Source: Streptomyces profundus (GTDB taxonomy: Bacteria; Actinomycetota; Actinomycetes; Streptomycetales; Streptomycetaceae). From it: 64,000 bases of DNA. Position 1 is the stretch's first letter, and each line of letters starts with the position of its first letter. A program made the translations under genes and the position numbers. The notes under the pieces were generated by a model. It worked only from the letters and a program-made list of their open reading frames with translations. It ran no database searches and was not told the DNA's origin. The DNA is taken from assembly GCF_020740535.1 (NCBI RefSeq), contig NZ_CP082362.1, positions 2,974,501-3,038,500 of the forward strand, written 5' to 3'. This document shows, piece after piece, positions 7,499-17,031 of this stretch.

Positions 7499-9631
7499 AT
7501 GGATCGCCTGAGGCCGCAGGACCCGCACCGCATCGGCGAGTACCGGCTGCTCGGCAGGCTCGGCGAGGGTGGCATGGGCCAGGTCTATCTGGCCCGTTCC
7601 GAACGCGGGCGTACGGTCGCGGTCAAGACGATCAAGAGTGAACTGGCCCAGGAGCCCGATTTCCGGCGCCGGTTCGCCGACGAGATCGCCGCCGCGCGCC
7701 GCGTCGGCGACCGTTGGACGGCCCCGGTGCTCGACGCCGACACGGACGCGGCCACGCCATGGGTGGCCACCGGCTACATAGCCGGCCCGTCGCTCCACGA
7801 GGTGGTCGGCCGGGACCACGGGCCGCTCCCCGACCGCAGCGTGCTGCTGTTGGCCAACGGCCTCGGGCACGCGCTGCGCGCGATCCACGGCGCCGGCCTG
7901 GTCCACCGCGATCTCAAGCCGTCCAACGTGCTGATGACCATCGACGGCCCCCGGGTGATCGACTTCGGCATCGCCCGCGCCCTGGAGCCGGGCCCGGGCC
8001 CCGGCGTCACCCGCACCGGCGCCACGGTCGGCTCGCCCGGGTTCATGTCGCCCGAGCAGGTGCGCGGCCAGCGGGTCACCCCGGCCAGCGACATCTTCTG
8101 CCTGGGCTCGCTGCTGGCCTACGCGGCGACCGGCAGGACCCCGTTCGGCGCGCTGGACTCGGGCGTGCACATCCTGATGTTCCGGATCGCCGAGGAGGGC
8201 CCCGACCTCACCGGCGTGCCCGAGTCGCTGCACCCGCTGATCAGCGGCTGCCTGACCAAGGAGCCGGAGCGGCGGATCGGCGTCGACCAGCTGCTCGCGG
8301 CCACGCAGCCCGACACCTCGTCGAGGGAGCCATGGCTCCCCGGCGCGCTCGTCGCCCAACTGGGCCGGCACGCGGTGCGGTTGCTGGACTCGGAGAACCC
8401 GCTCAGCCGGGTGGACAACCCGGTGCTGCCTGGCCAGCCCAGGACCGGGCCGACCACGCCGCTGCCGGAGTCAGCCCCCGCCGCCGACCCCACGCCCCAC
8501 CCGTCTCCGCAGAGCTCACCGGGTTCCCCGGGTGCCCCGCGCCCCGCCGGCAGCGTGCCCCCGCCGCCCGGGCCGCCCGGCGCGCCATCCCAGGCGGCCC
8601 AGGCGGCTCAGGCATCTTCCGGGTCCTGGCCGGGCTCGCGCCCGCAGCCGATCCCCTCGCCCTACTCCCAGCCGGGCCTCGGCTATCCGTCGACCGGCGC
8701 CGGCCGGCCGCACCCGTCGATGCCGGGCTCCGGCTCCTACGGCCCCGGCACGCCCTACCCCGGCGCGAACAGGGGCGCGGGAGGCTCCGGTTGGCGCTCC
8801 CGGCGCGGGCCGATCGCGGCGCTGATCGCCACCGGACTCGTGCTGGTGGTGCTGGTCGTGGTGCTGGTGACGAGGCTGGGAGGCGGCGGCGGTGGCGCCA
8901 CCATCGACGAGGCGTATCTGGGCGTCTGGCAGGGCGAGTACAGCAGCGCCAGCGGCGACGCGCGGGAGCTGCGCTTCGAGATCGACCAGGGCAAGGAGGG
9001 CGAACTCGTCGGTAGCGCCCTGACGCTCACGCCCGACACCCTCTGCGCCTATGATGTGCGGCTCGACTCCTTCGACGATCAGCTGAACTTCACGGAGGAG
9101 TCGAACTGGAGCGTTCCCGAGGACCAGACGACGGAGGCGTGCCGGGACAACAGCACCGTGCAGAGTCTGCGGTTGGTCGAGGGGAGCGAAGGTGAACCTG
9201 GTGAGATGGTGTGGACATACGGGGAGCAGGAGACCACCCTGCACTCCGGTCCGGCCAGCTCGGGTGAGGATGTGCCCGAGGCGCTCGTGGACGACTGGGC
9301 CAACGAGTTCACCGAGAGCGACAGCGGAGACAGCTGGTCGGACGTGATCACCGTCCAGCAGGGCGCCGTCGGTGACCGGCTGCTGCGCTTCGAACGGCGC
9401 GAGCAGGACAACGACAGTCTGCACTGTGTCTGGGAGAACCGTCTCGTCCGGGTGGAGGAAGATCAACTGACCTTCGGCCCTGACGAGTTGGTGGAGTCCG
9501 GTACGGATGTCGACTGCGGGATATACGCCGCGATCAGGGTCAACCTCAAGGAGGACGAGGATGACACGATTCAGATCATCTGGCTGAACTCCCTGGACAA
9601 GACCCCGGTCGAGCACGAGCGCGACGACTAG
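7499..9631 (+). CDS. Membrane Ser/Thr protein kinase (PknB type), first of a tandem pair
   Basis: The product is 710 residues. A complete Hanks kinase domain occupies about residues 15-275: glycine loop GEGGMGQVY (22-30), Lys43 in AVK, catalytic HRDLKPSN with Asp138, and DFG at 155-157. A Pro/Ser/Gly-rich linker follows, then one membrane helix near residues 435-460 (IAALIATGLVLVVLVVVLV). The extracellular part of about 240 residues has two related acidic beta-rich segments, each opening with a tryptophan motif (LGVWQGEY; VDDWANEF). It carries no PASTA repeats, so muropeptide sensing of the PknB kind is not indicated. The next gene is a close paralogue. The start ATG has only a distant GGGGGAG site. 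Confidence 0.93.
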   Translation: MDRLRPQDPHRIGEYRLLGRLGEGGMGQVYLARSERGRTVAVKTIKSELAQEPDFRRRFADEIAAARRVGDRWTAPVLDADTDAATPWVATGYIAGPSLHEVVGRDHGPLPDRSVLLLANGLGHALRAIHGAGLVHRDLKPSNVLMTIDGPRVIDFGIARALEPGPGPGVTRTGATVGSPGFMSPEQVRGQRVTPASDIFCLGSLLAYAATGRTPFGALDSGVHILMFRIAEEGPDLTGVPESLHPLISGCLTKEPERRIGVDQLLAATQPDTSSREPWLPGALVAQLGRHAVRLLDSENPLSRVDNPVLPGQPRTGPTTPLPESAPAADPTPHPSPQSSPGSPGAPRPAGSVPPPPGPPGAPSQAAQAAQASSGSWPGSRPQPIPSPYSQPGLGYPSTGAGRPHPSMPGSGSYGPGTPYPGANRGAGGSGWRSRRGPIAALIATGLVLVVLVVVLVTRLGGGGGGATIDEAYLGVWQGEYSSASGDARELRFEIDQGKEGELVGSALTLTPDTLCAYDVRLDSFDDQLNFTEESNWSVPEDQTTEACRDNSTVQSLRLVEGSEGEPGEMVWTYGEQETTLHSGPASSGEDVPEALVDDWANEFTESDSGDSWSDVITVQQGAVGDRLLRFERREQDNDSLHCVWENRLVRVEEDQLTFGPDELVESGTDVDCGIYAAIRVNLKEDEDDTIQIIWLNSLDKTPVEHERDD

Positions 9632-9718
9632 GCAGGCAACCAGGTAGGCAGCTGGGCAGGCGACGGGGCGGCCTCAGGTCACGAATTGGCACAGTCGAGA
9701 GTCGAACCGGTTTGCGGG

Positions 9719-9734
9719 GAACCGATCACGGTTC
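9719..9734. promoter_or_regulatory. Short inverted repeat between the two kinase genes
   Basis: GAACCG-ATCA-CGGTTC is a perfect 6-bp dyad in the 180-bp gap between the kinases, about 75 bases before the second start. A further GAACCGGTTTG half-copy lies just upstream. It could be a small regulator site or a weak RNA hairpin; neither can be decided here. Confidence 0.3.
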
Positions 9735-9810
9735 GGCTTCTGTCCTCCTTTCTGTGCAGGGGCGACCGTATTCTCAAGAGGCTTACCGGACCGAAGAGGA
9801 GTAAGACAGC

Positions 9811-12033
9811 ATGAAACCGCTCGGGCCGACAGATCCCCAACGCGTCGGCCACTACCGGCTGCTGGGGAAATTGGGCGCCGGCGGGATGGGCAGCGTCTAT
9901 CTCGCCCGCTCCGACCGCGGGCGCACGGTGGCCGTGAAGGTGGTGCAGCCGGAGCTGGCCCGCCAGCCGGAGTTCCGGCAGCGCTTCCAGCACGAGGTGG
10001 ACGCCGCCCGCCGGGTCGGGGGCGAGTGGACGGCTCCGGTACTCGACGGTGACACGGAGGCCGCGACCCCCTGGGTGGCGACCGGCTATGTGGCCGGCCC
10101 CTCCCTCCACGAGGTGGTCGCGAGCACCTACGGCCGCCTGCCGGAACGCACCCTTCGCATCCTGGCCAACGGTCTGGTGCGCGCCCTGCGCGACATCCAC
10201 GCGGCCGGCCTGGTCCACCGCGACCTCAAGCCGTCCAACGTCATGATCACCATCGACGGTCCCCGGGTGATCGACTTCGGCATCGCCCGTGCCCTTGAGG
10301 CGACCAGCGAGGGTCTCACCAGGACCGGCGCCGCCGTGGGCTCCCCCGGCTTCATGTCGCCCGAGCAGTGCCGCGGCGAGACCCTCTCGGCCGCGAGCGA
10401 CATCTTCTGCCTCGGTTCGGTGCTCACCTTCGCCGCCACGGGACGCACCCCGTTCGGCGACGCCAACAGCGCGATGACCGCGCTGATGCTGCGGATCGTC
10501 CAGAACCAGCAGGACCTGACCGAGGTCCCCGAGGCCATCCGCCCGCTGATCGAGGCCTGCCTGGCGGGCCACCCGGCGGAACGGCCCTCGCTCGACCAGC
10601 TCCTGGACGCCACCGCCACGGACGAGGCGGACGACGAGCCCTGGCTGCCCGGCGCGCTGATCGCCAAGCTCGGCCGGCACGCCGTCGAGCTGCTGGACTC
10701 CGAGGACCCGCTCCAGGCGCCGCCGCTGCCGGCCGGCTCCCCGCCGCCGGCGATGCCGAGCGCGCCGCCCACCCCGGCACCGCCGTCCGCGATGCCGGGC
10801 CCGCCGCCCGCCGCGCCGCCCACGCCCACCCAGCTGAGCGTCCCGGCGACCCCGCCGCCGAGCCCGCATCCGAACGGGCCGGTCGACGCGATGGCGACGA
10901 TGACCTCGGCGATGCCGCCGGCCGGCTATGGCCCGCAGGGCCAGGGCATGCCGCCCCAGCAGGGCGTTCCCCCGCAGCAGGGCGGGGCCTACGGCTACCC
11001 GCAGCAGGCGCACGGCGTCCCCGGCTACGGCCATCCGAGCGACCCCAACAACCCCTACGGCGGCGGCTACGGCGCCGGTGGCTACGGGCCGCCCGGCGGC
11101 CCGATGGGCCCCGGTGGTCCCGGCGGCCCGGGTGGCGGGCGGAACAACAGGACGCTGTGGATCGTGGTCGCCGCGGTGGCCGGCCTCGCGCTGATCGCCG
11201 GCATCGCGGTGTTCGCGCTGGCCGGCGGCGACGACGACAACAACAAGGCCGACCCGCCCGCCCCGACACCGACGGGCGAGACCACCCCCACCGACCCGCC
11301 CACCACCGAGGACCCGCCCACGGAGGACCCGCCAACCGAGGACCCGCCGGAGTTCGGCACGGGCGAGATACCCCTGGAGATGGTCGGCGCCTGGGAGGGC
11401 GAGATCGTCAGGAACGACGGGGCCGTCTGGTTCCAGCGCGTCGAGATCACCGAGGGCATGGCCGGCGACCTGGTCACCACCCAGTACACGGTGCTGGCCA
11501 ACTCGCTCTGCGTGGAGCAGTCGTCGCTGGTCGAGGCGGCCGGCACCGATGTCGTCCTGACCAGTGACTACATCGACCAGCAGTGGCCGTCCGACGCGGA
11601 CTGCGGCCCGTGGGGCGAGCAGACCCTCGCCTACAACGGCGGCTCGCTGACCTGGACAGCCGCTGGCTACTCGGCGGAGAGCGAGCTGGCGCCCGCCCAG
11701 CGGGAGCCCGACCGGGACTCCATGCCCTACCCGATCCACAGCAAGACCTGGACCGCCGGCGGCCTCACCATCGACATGGAGACCACCAGCTACCCGGGCG
11801 AGCTGGCGCTGACGTTCACGGACGGCAGCTGCACCTGGGAGTCCGTCATGGTCTCGGGCGCCCTCTACACGGACCACATCATCATCGGCCCCGGCGAGGA
11901 CCAGTCCAACGGCTGCGACCCGCTGCCGAGCTACCGGGTGCACTGGCCCGAGGAGGAGGACGACCCCGAGGTCATCACGTTCTCCCCGATGGGCGACCCG
12001 GACGACAGCTTCGACGCCACGCTCACCGACTGA
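9811..12033 (+). CDS. Membrane Ser/Thr protein kinase (PknB type), second of a tandem pair
   Basis: The product is 740 residues and closely similar to the preceding kinase in its catalytic domain: GAGGMGSVY (22-30), Lys43, HRDLKPSN with Asp138, and DFG at 155-157. It shares the unusual ATPWVATGY(I/V)AGPSLHEVV stretch. The juxtamembrane linker is longer and rich in Pro, Gly, Tyr and Gln. One membrane helix near 448-470 (WIVVAAVAGLALIAGIAVFAL) is followed by a threonine/proline spacer with DPPTEDPPTEDPP repeats. An ectodomain of about 200 residues has two beta-rich halves with paired cysteines. A good GAGGAG site precedes the ATG. The tandem arrangement indicates duplication; the ectodomains have diverged more than the kinases. 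Confidence 0.93.
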   Translation: MKPLGPTDPQRVGHYRLLGKLGAGGMGSVYLARSDRGRTVAVKVVQPELARQPEFRQRFQHEVDAARRVGGEWTAPVLDGDTEAATPWVATGYVAGPSLHEVVASTYGRLPERTLRILANGLVRALRDIHAAGLVHRDLKPSNVMITIDGPRVIDFGIARALEATSEGLTRTGAAVGSPGFMSPEQCRGETLSAASDIFCLGSVLTFAATGRTPFGDANSAMTALMLRIVQNQQDLTEVPEAIRPLIEACLAGHPAERPSLDQLLDATATDEADDEPWLPGALIAKLGRHAVELLDSEDPLQAPPLPAGSPPPAMPSAPPTPAPPSAMPGPPPAAPPTPTQLSVPATPPPSPHPNGPVDAMATMTSAMPPAGYGPQGQGMPPQQGVPPQQGGAYGYPQQAHGVPGYGHPSDPNNPYGGGYGAGGYGPPGGPMGPGGPGGPGGGRNNRTLWIVVAAVAGLALIAGIAVFALAGGDDDNNKADPPAPTPTGETTPTDPPTTEDPPTEDPPTEDPPEFGTGEIPLEMVGAWEGEIVRNDGAVWFQRVEITEGMAGDLVTTQYTVLANSLCVEQSSLVEAAGTDVVLTSDYIDQQWPSDADCGPWGEQTLAYNGGSLTWTAAGYSAESELAPAQREPDRDSMPYPIHSKTWTAGGLTIDMETTSYPGELALTFTDGSCTWESVMVSGALYTDHIIIGPGEDQSNGCDPLPSYRVHWPEEEDDPEVITFSPMGDPDDSFDATLTD

Positions 12034-12048
12034 CGTCGAGCACAGCAC

Positions 12049-12099
12049 ACGGCCCGTGGGCCGGGCGGGGCCGAGGCCCTCGCCCGGCCCACGGGCCGT
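12049..12099. terminator. Bidirectional terminator between kinase and purA
   Basis: A perfect 19-bp stem (ACGGCCCGTGGGCCGGGCG at 12049-12067, complement at 12081-12099) encloses a 13-base loop that itself pairs GGGCC with GGCCC. It sits between the convergent kinase and purA genes. There is no U tract, as is usual for streptomycete terminators. Confidence 0.85.
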
Positions 12100-12159
12100 T
12101 CCGCACGCTGACCCGGGTCGACCCCGGAACCGACCCGAGTGGGGTCAGCCCGAGTGGGG

Positions 12160-13443
12160 TCAGAGGAGCGGGTGGATCTGGATGGTCTCGTCCCGTCCCG
12201 GGCCGACCCCGATCGCGGAGATCCGGGCCCCGGACAGCTCCTCAAGCGCCGCGACATACGCCTGCGCGTTCTTCGGCAGCTCCTCGAACGACCGCGCCGC
12301 CGAGATCTCCTCCTGCCATCCCGGCAGGTACTCGTAGATCGGCTCGGCGTGGTGGAAGTCGCTCTGGTTGTACGGGAGTTCACTCACCTCGCGGCCCTCG
12401 ATCCGATAGCCGACACAGACCGGGATCCGCTCCCAGCCGCTGAGCACGTCCAGCTTGGTGAGGAAGAAGTCGGTGACCCCGTTGACCCGGACCGCGTACC
12501 GGGCGATCACCGCGTCGAACCAGCCACAGCGGCGGTCCCTGCCGGTGGTCACGCCGTACTCGTGACCCTCCGAACGGAGTCGGTCGCCGTCCGCGTCCAT
12601 CAGCTCCGTGGGGAAGGGCCCGGCACCCACACGTGTGGTGTAGGCCTTGAGAATCCCGATCACCCGGTCGATCCTGGTCGGCCCGACACCCGTTCCGGTG
12701 CACGCTCCGCCGGCCGTCGGGTTCGACGAGGTGACAAAGGGATAGGTGCCGTGGTCGACGTCCAGCAGGGTTCCCTGGCCACCCTCGAACAGCACCACCT
12801 TGCCCTCGTCCAGCGCCTGGTTGAGCACCAGCGTGGTGTCACAGACATACGGCCGAAGCGGCTCGGCGTACCCCAACAGCTCCTCGACCACCTGCTCGAC
12901 GAGGATGCCGCGCCGGTTGTAGATCTTGGCCAGCAGCTGGTTCTTCTGGTCGAGAGCGGCCTCGACCTTCTGCCGAAGAATCGATTCGTCGAACAGGTCC
13001 TGGACCCGGACGCCCTGCCGGTTGATCTTGTCGGCGTAGGCCGGGCCGATACCGCGCCCGGTGGTGCCGATCTTGCGCTTGCCGAGGAAGCGTTCGGAGA
13101 CCTTGTCCAGAGTCTGGTGGTAGGACGTGATCAGATGGGCGTTGCCACTGACCAGCAACTTGGAGGTGTCGATGCCCCGTTCGTTCAGCCCTCGCACTTC
13201 GGCGAGCAGCTGCTGCGGATCGACGACCACGCCATTGCCGATGACCGGGGTGCACTCGGGCGTGAGAACGCCGGACGGCAGCAGATGCAGCGCGTACTTC
13301 TGGTCGCCCACCACAACGGTGTGACCAGCGTTGTTGCCGCCCTGGTAGCGCGCAACATAGTCCACGGAGCCGCCGAGCAGATCGGTGGCCTTGCCTTTGC
13401 CTTCGTCACCCCACTGAGCGCCGAGCAGCACAAGTGCGGGCAC
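12160..13443 (-). CDS. purA: Adenylosuccinate synthetase
   Basis: This cytosolic enzyme condenses IMP and aspartate with GTP to adenylosuccinate, the first committed step to AMP. The start is the GTG at 13443 ([24 protein letters not shown]), which gives the standard 427 residues and is preceded by GAAAGGGG; the frame is open further upstream but has no family sequence there. Diagnostic motifs are the GDEGKG P-loop, [21 protein letters not shown], the [23 protein letters not shown] segment and [12 protein letters not shown]. It ends facing the kinase gene across a strong hairpin. The divergent diacylglycerol-kinase-like gene begins about 130 bp upstream. Confidence 0.98.
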   Translation of the reverse strand: MPALVLLGAQWGDEGKGKATDLLGGSVDYVARYQGGNNAGHTVVVGDQKYALHLLPSGVLTPECTPVIGNGVVVDPQQLLAEVRGLNERGIDTSKLLVSGNAHLITSYHQTLDKVSERFLGKRKIGTTGRGIGPAYADKINRQGVRVQDLFDESILRQKVEAALDQKNQLLAKIYNRRGILVEQVVEELLGYAEPLRPYVCDTTLVLNQALDEGKVVLFEGGQGTLLDVDHGTYPFVTSSNPTAGGACTGTGVGPTRIDRVIGILKAYTTRVGAGPFPTELMDADGDRLRSEGHEYGVTTGRDRRCGWFDAVIARYAVRVNGVTDFFLTKLDVLSGWERIPVCVGYRIEGREVSELPYNQSDFHHAEPIYEYLPGWQEEISAARSFEELPKNAQAYVAALEELSGARISAIGVGPGRDETIQIHPLL

Positions 13444-13574
13444 AGGCGTACACCCCTTTCGAGCGGGGCATCTACGCTTCAGCTGCCCCGGATCGACGAA
13501 ACCCCTGCGCAATCGCGACAGGGGCTCTTGCACAGAGAGCTTACGGGAGACGCAGCCGGGAGGCGAACAGTCAG

Positions 13575-14327
13575 GTGCTCATCGTCATCGACCCGACGGC
13601 CAGGCGCGTGGACGGGGAATCGGTGCGCATCGCCAAGGATGTGCTGTGCGCGGGGGCCGGCGACGCGGCCAAGGTCTGCGTCCTCGACCAGCCGGGATCC
13701 ATGCCGCGCGCGCTGGCCCGCAGGAACGGACGCCAGGTCGTGGTCGTCGGCGACGACCGCACCCTGTTGCGCGCGGTGCGCCTGCTGCACGGCGAAGGCG
13801 CCCTGGGCGCCCATCCGTTGGGGGTGGTCCCGGTCGGCGGCTCGGTCTCCCTGGCGCACGCCCTCGGCGTGCCGACGGACGCGGTCGCGGCCTCCCGCGC
13901 GGTGCTGGCCGGCCACACCCGCCGCCTCGACGTGCTGACCGACGACGCCGGCGGCGTGGTCCTCGGCGGCCTCGGCATCCCGGCCCCCGGCGGCCAGGGC
14001 CCGGCCAGCGCCTGGTGGCGCGCGGTGCCGTTCCCCCGCCAGCGCGCCCGCCCCAGCCAGCGGCTCCGCGTGGAGGCCGACGGCCGGCTGCTGGCCGATC
14101 TGGACCGGCCGGTCGCCGAGGTCTCCGTGCTGCCGGCGAACGGGCTGGCCGATGTGGTCGTCCGGGCCGGCCGCAAGGACAGCCTGGTCCGCGCCCGAGC
14201 CACGTCGATCACCGTCTCGGGGGCCGGCTTCAGCTACCGCGCCAACGCGGTGGACCTCGGCCCCACCCACACCCGCACCTGGACCGTCCGCCCGAACGCC
14301 CTCCGCCTCACCGTCCCCCACACCTGA
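13575..14327 (+). CDS. Diacylglycerol kinase catalytic domain-like protein
   Basis: The product is 250 residues from the GTG at 13575 ([24 protein letters not shown]), with GGGAGG upstream. The N-terminal half resembles the DAGK catalytic fold (ATP-cone type), with [21 protein letters not shown] standing where GGDGT is normally found and [19 protein letters not shown] matching the nucleotide-loop region. The usual GGDGT motif is modified to GDDRT, so kinase activity is uncertain. The C-terminal half is beta-rich like the lid domain. It diverges from purA, a pairing I recall in other Streptomyces chromosomes. The gene is followed directly by the tandem-repeat field. Confidence 0.75.
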   Translation: MLIVIDPTARRVDGESVRIAKDVLCAGAGDAAKVCVLDQPGSMPRALARRNGRQVVVVGDDRTLLRAVRLLHGEGALGAHPLGVVPVGGSVSLAHALGVPTDAVAASRAVLAGHTRRLDVLTDDAGGVVLGGLGIPAPGGQGPASAWWRAVPFPRQRARPSQRLRVEADGRLLADLDRPVAEVSVLPANGLADVVVRAGRKDSLVRARATSITVSGAGFSYRANAVDLGPTHTRTWTVRPNALRLTVPHT

Positions 14328-15386
14328 CGCTGCCCCTGAACCCACCCCCCGCCACCGAAAACGACGGAGGCGGATCGCGGGGCTCAGCGCGCTGAGCGCT
14401 GAGCGGCGGGGGGCGGCGGGGCGCGGGGCGCCGCCCGCTGAGCGGCGGCGGGGCGGCGGAGGCGCGCCGCCGGGCGCCGCGCGCCGAGCGACGGCGGAAA
14501 CGGCGAACGCGGAGCGCCGGACACCACCCGCCGACCGGCGGCGGGAACAGCGAACGCGGGGCGCGGAACACCGCGCGGCGACCGGCGGCGGGAACAGCGA
14601 ACGCGGAGCGCCGGACACCACCCGCCGACCGACACCGGCAACAGCGAACGCGGGGCGCGGAACACCGCGCGGCGACCGGCGGCGGGAACAGCGAACGCGG
14701 AGCGCCGGACACCACCCGCCGACCGACACCGGCAACAGCGAACGCGGGGCGCGGAACACCGCGCGGCGACCGGCGGCGGGAACAGCGAACGCGGAGCGCC
14801 GGACACCACCCGCCGACCGACACCGGCAACAGCGAACGCGGGGCGCGGAACACCGCGCGGCGACCGGCGGCGGGAACAGCGAACGCGGAGCGCCGGACAC
14901 CACCCGCCGACCGACACCGGCAACAGCGAACGCGGGGCGCGGAACACCGCGCGGCGACCGGCGGCGGGAACAGCGAACGCGGAGCGCCGGACACCACCCG
15001 CCGACCGACGGCGGAAACGACGAACGCCGGGCGCCGCCCGCTGACCAGCGGCGGAAACGACGAACGCGCGGCGAGCGGCGAGCGGCGAGCGGCGAGCGGC
15101 GAGCGGCGGCAGAAACGACGGAGGCAGGGCGCGGGCCGCCGGGCTCAGCGCGCCGTGCGCGGAGCGAACGCGGGGCGCCGGGCGCCGCCCGCTGAGCGGC
15201 GGTGGGGGACCGAAGCGGAGAGGCACGAGCGCGCAGCGCCGGGCGGCCCTCGCCGGCCCGGCATGCGGGCAGACGCAGGTGGAACGCAGGCGGAACGCCA
15301 ACTCCCGCACCACCGCCGGAGGCCCGCCGCCAACCCCCGCACCACCGCCGGAGGCCCGCCGTCGTGCCCCGCGCCACCGCCGGTGG
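14328..15386. other. Intergenic repetitive region between convergent genes
   Basis: This is 1.06 kb without a supportable gene. The core is the 47-bp tandem array. The left flank (14340-14498) is rich in GAGCGGCGGGGCGG runs. The right flank (15063-15386) contains short GCGAGCG repeats and two copies of CCGCACCACCGCCGGAGGCC near 15306-15360. All of it is strongly GC-rich with few A/T bases. Confidence 0.7.
14499..15062. repeat. Tandem array of 47-bp repeats in alternating A/B forms (94-bp dimers)
   Basis: Type A units (AACAGCGAACGCGGAGCGCC...) start at 14499, 14593, 14687, 14781, 14875 and 14969. Type B units (AACAGCGAACGCGGGGCGCG...) start at 14546, 14640, 14734, 14828 and 14922. Spacing is exactly 47 bp, and A-B dimers of 94 bp are nearly identical over at least four copies. 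After 15016 the pattern decays into GAAACGACGAACGC variants and a GCGAGCG run. Since 47 is not a multiple of three, each copy shifts frame, which argues against coding despite open frames across it. The array lies between convergent genes. There are no unique spacers, so it is not CRISPR. Confidence 0.95.
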
Positions 15387-15980
15387 CTACGTCGTGGCGT
15401 CGCCTCGCCGGCGCGGCAGGTCGGTTTCGAGCGGGCGTCCGGAGACGGCGCGGTGGGCGTGCCAGCCGTCGAGCAGCCGGGCCATCTGCTCTTCGAGGAA
15501 CGCCATGAACGCGGAGGTCTCGGCGAGCCGTTCGGCGGCCATGGTGCTGGGGCCGACGGCATCGATCCCGCATTGCAGGGTCTGCTCCCAGCGGCGGTAC
15601 ATCTGGTCGCGGTTGGTGAGGCTGCGATACCAGACGTCCTGATCCACCCGGTACTGCTCGCGGCGGGAGCCGGGGAGGCGTTCCCTGCTGATCAGGTGGA
15701 CCTGGCTGAGGTAGCGCACCGCGCCGGAGACGGCGGCCGGCGAGATCCGCAGCCGCTGGGCCAGCTGCGCCGAGCTGAGCGCTCCGTCCTCGGAGGCCAG
15801 CAGGCAGGCGAAGACCCGGGACGGCATCCGTTGGAGCCCCGCCGCGTTGAGGTCGGCGGCGAAGCGCTCGACGAAGGAGGCCACGCCCTTCGTGTACTCC
15901 GGATCGGCCCCCTCGGTTTCCTCGCCAGCGGGTCCCCCGCCCGCGGGCTTCTCGTGCCCCGCACTCCGTTCCATGGTCAT
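15387..15980 (-). CDS. GbsR/MarR-type transcriptional regulator
   Basis: The product is 197 residues from ATG 15980 (MTMERSAGHEK); a longer start at 16031 would run into the operator and is disfavoured. A helix-turn-helix of the GbsR/MarR type is seen in AGLQRMPSRVFACLLASEDGALSSAQLAQRLRISPAAVSGAVRYLSQVHLISRERLPGSRREQYRV. Helical C-terminal residues (TSAFMAFLEEQMARLL) probably dimerise. Such proteins usually repress a neighbouring ABC exporter in streptomycetes. Here the exporter diverges 82 bp away, across an 11-bp imperfect inverted repeat. The effector is not known. Confidence 0.88.
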   Translation of the reverse strand: MTMERSAGHEKPAGGGPAGEETEGADPEYTKGVASFVERFAADLNAAGLQRMPSRVFACLLASEDGALSSAQLAQRLRISPAAVSGAVRYLSQVHLISRERLPGSRREQYRVDQDVWYRSLTNRDQMYRRWEQTLQCGIDAVGPSTMAAERLAETSAFMAFLEEQMARLLDGWHAHRAVSGRPLETDLPRRRGDATT

Positions 15981-16019
15981 CCCGACATCCTGCCAGCCGT
16001 ACTGCCCATCCTGACTATT

Positions 16020-16049
16020 CGCTAGCTTCACATATTTCTGAAGTTAGCG
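16020..16049. promoter_or_regulatory. Inverted repeat, probable operator of the GbsR/MarR regulator
   Basis: CGCTAGCTTCA (16020-16030) and TGAAGTTAGCG (16039-16049) form an 11-bp dyad with one mismatch and an AT-rich 8-base centre CATATTTC. It lies in the 82-bp gap between the regulator and the ABC exporter start, 13 bases before the exporter's ATG. It is one of the few AT-rich stretches nearby. Binding by the adjacent regulator is inference from position. Confidence 0.75.
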
Positions 16050-16062
16050 TAAGTTCCTCGGC

Positions 16063-17031
16063 ATGAAGTCCTCATCCAACGCGATCGAGATCGTCGATCT
16101 GGTCAAGACCTTCGGCCGCACCAGGGCTCTGGACGGTCTCGGCCTCACCGTGCGCACGGGCGAGGTTCACGGCTTCCTTGGGCCGAACGGGGCCGGGAAG
16201 TCCACGACCATCCGTGTACTGCTCGGCCTGCTACGTGCCGACTCCGGCGCCGTGCGGCTCCTGGGTGGCGACCCCTGGGCCCAGGCGGTGCCGCTTCATC
16301 GGCGGTTGGCCTACGTTCCGGGCGACGTCGAACTCTGGCCGAACCTCACGGGCGGCGAGGCGATCGACCTGCTCGCCCGGCTGCGCGGGGGCCTTGACCC
16401 GGAACGCCGCGCCCTGCTGCTGGACCGCTTCGAGCTGGATCCGACCAAGAAGGGCCGCACCTACTCCAAGGGCAACCGGCAGAAGGTCGCGCTGGTCGCC
16501 GCCCTCGCCTCGCGCGCCGAACTCCTGCTGCTGGACGAGCCGACGGCCGGCCTCGACCCGCTGATGGAGGTCGTCTTCCAGGAGTTGATCGGCGAGGCCA
16601 AGGAGAACGGGCAGACGGTGCTGCTCTCCAGCCACATCATGGCCCAGGTGGAGAAGCTCTGCGATCGGGTCTCCATCGTCAGACAGGGCCGGGTGGTGCA
16701 GTCCGGCAGCCTGGATGACCTGCGGCATCTCACCCGCACCAGCGTGGAGGCGGTCACCAGCCGGCCGGTCACCGGCCTGGCCGAGCTGCCGGGGGTGCAC
16801 GATCTGCGCACCGAGGACGGTCCGGGCGACGGGGCGACGGACGGCAACCGGATCCGTTTCTCCGTCGACGGGCCACAGCTGGACCAGGTCTTCAGCCGAC
16901 TGGCCGAGTTCGGCGTCCGCGCGCTGGTCAGCCATCCGCCGACGCTGGAGGAGCTGATGCTCCGGCACTACGGCGACCGTGGCCGGGACGAGAACGAGAA
17001 CGAGAACGCGCGTACGGCGGCCGACCGATGA
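16063..17031 (+). CDS. ABC transporter ATP-binding protein (drug/antibiotic exporter type)
   Basis: The product is 322 residues. Walker A is [10 protein letters not shown], the signature is the variant [16 protein letters not shown], Walker B is [14 protein letters not shown], and the switch histidine is in [14 protein letters not shown]. The C-terminal 100 residues form the usual extension of the ABC-2/antibiotic exporter subfamily. It powers the membrane protein encoded next, whose ATG overlaps this stop (ATGA). No RBS other than a weak AAG element is close to the ATG, and transcription probably starts very near it. Regulation by the divergent GbsR/MarR gene is likely. The substrate cannot be told. 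Confidence 0.93.
   Translation: MKSSSNAIEIVDLVKTFGRTRALDGLGLTVRTGEVHGFLGPNGAGKSTTIRVLLGLLRADSGAVRLLGGDPWAQAVPLHRRLAYVPGDVELWPNLTGGEAIDLLARLRGGLDPERRALLLDRFELDPTKKGRTYSKGNRQKVALVAALASRAELLLLDEPTAGLDPLMEVVFQELIGEAKENGQTVLLSSHIMAQVEKLCDRVSIVRQGRVVQSGSLDDLRHLTRTSVEAVTSRPVTGLAELPGVHDLRTEDGPGDGATDGNRIRFSVDGPQLDQVFSRLAEFGVRALVSHPPTLEELMLRHYGDRGRDENENENARTAADR

Noticed and set aside
14499..15062. CRISPR array
   Set aside because: Units are contiguous with no variable spacers and there are no cas genes nearby.
13479..15377. A 632-codon minus-strand open frame across the 47-bp array and the diacylglycerol-kinase-like gene
   Set aside because: It has repetitive Arg/Ala/Pro/Val content that changes phase every 47 bp and overlaps a better gene. 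High GC keeps stops rare.
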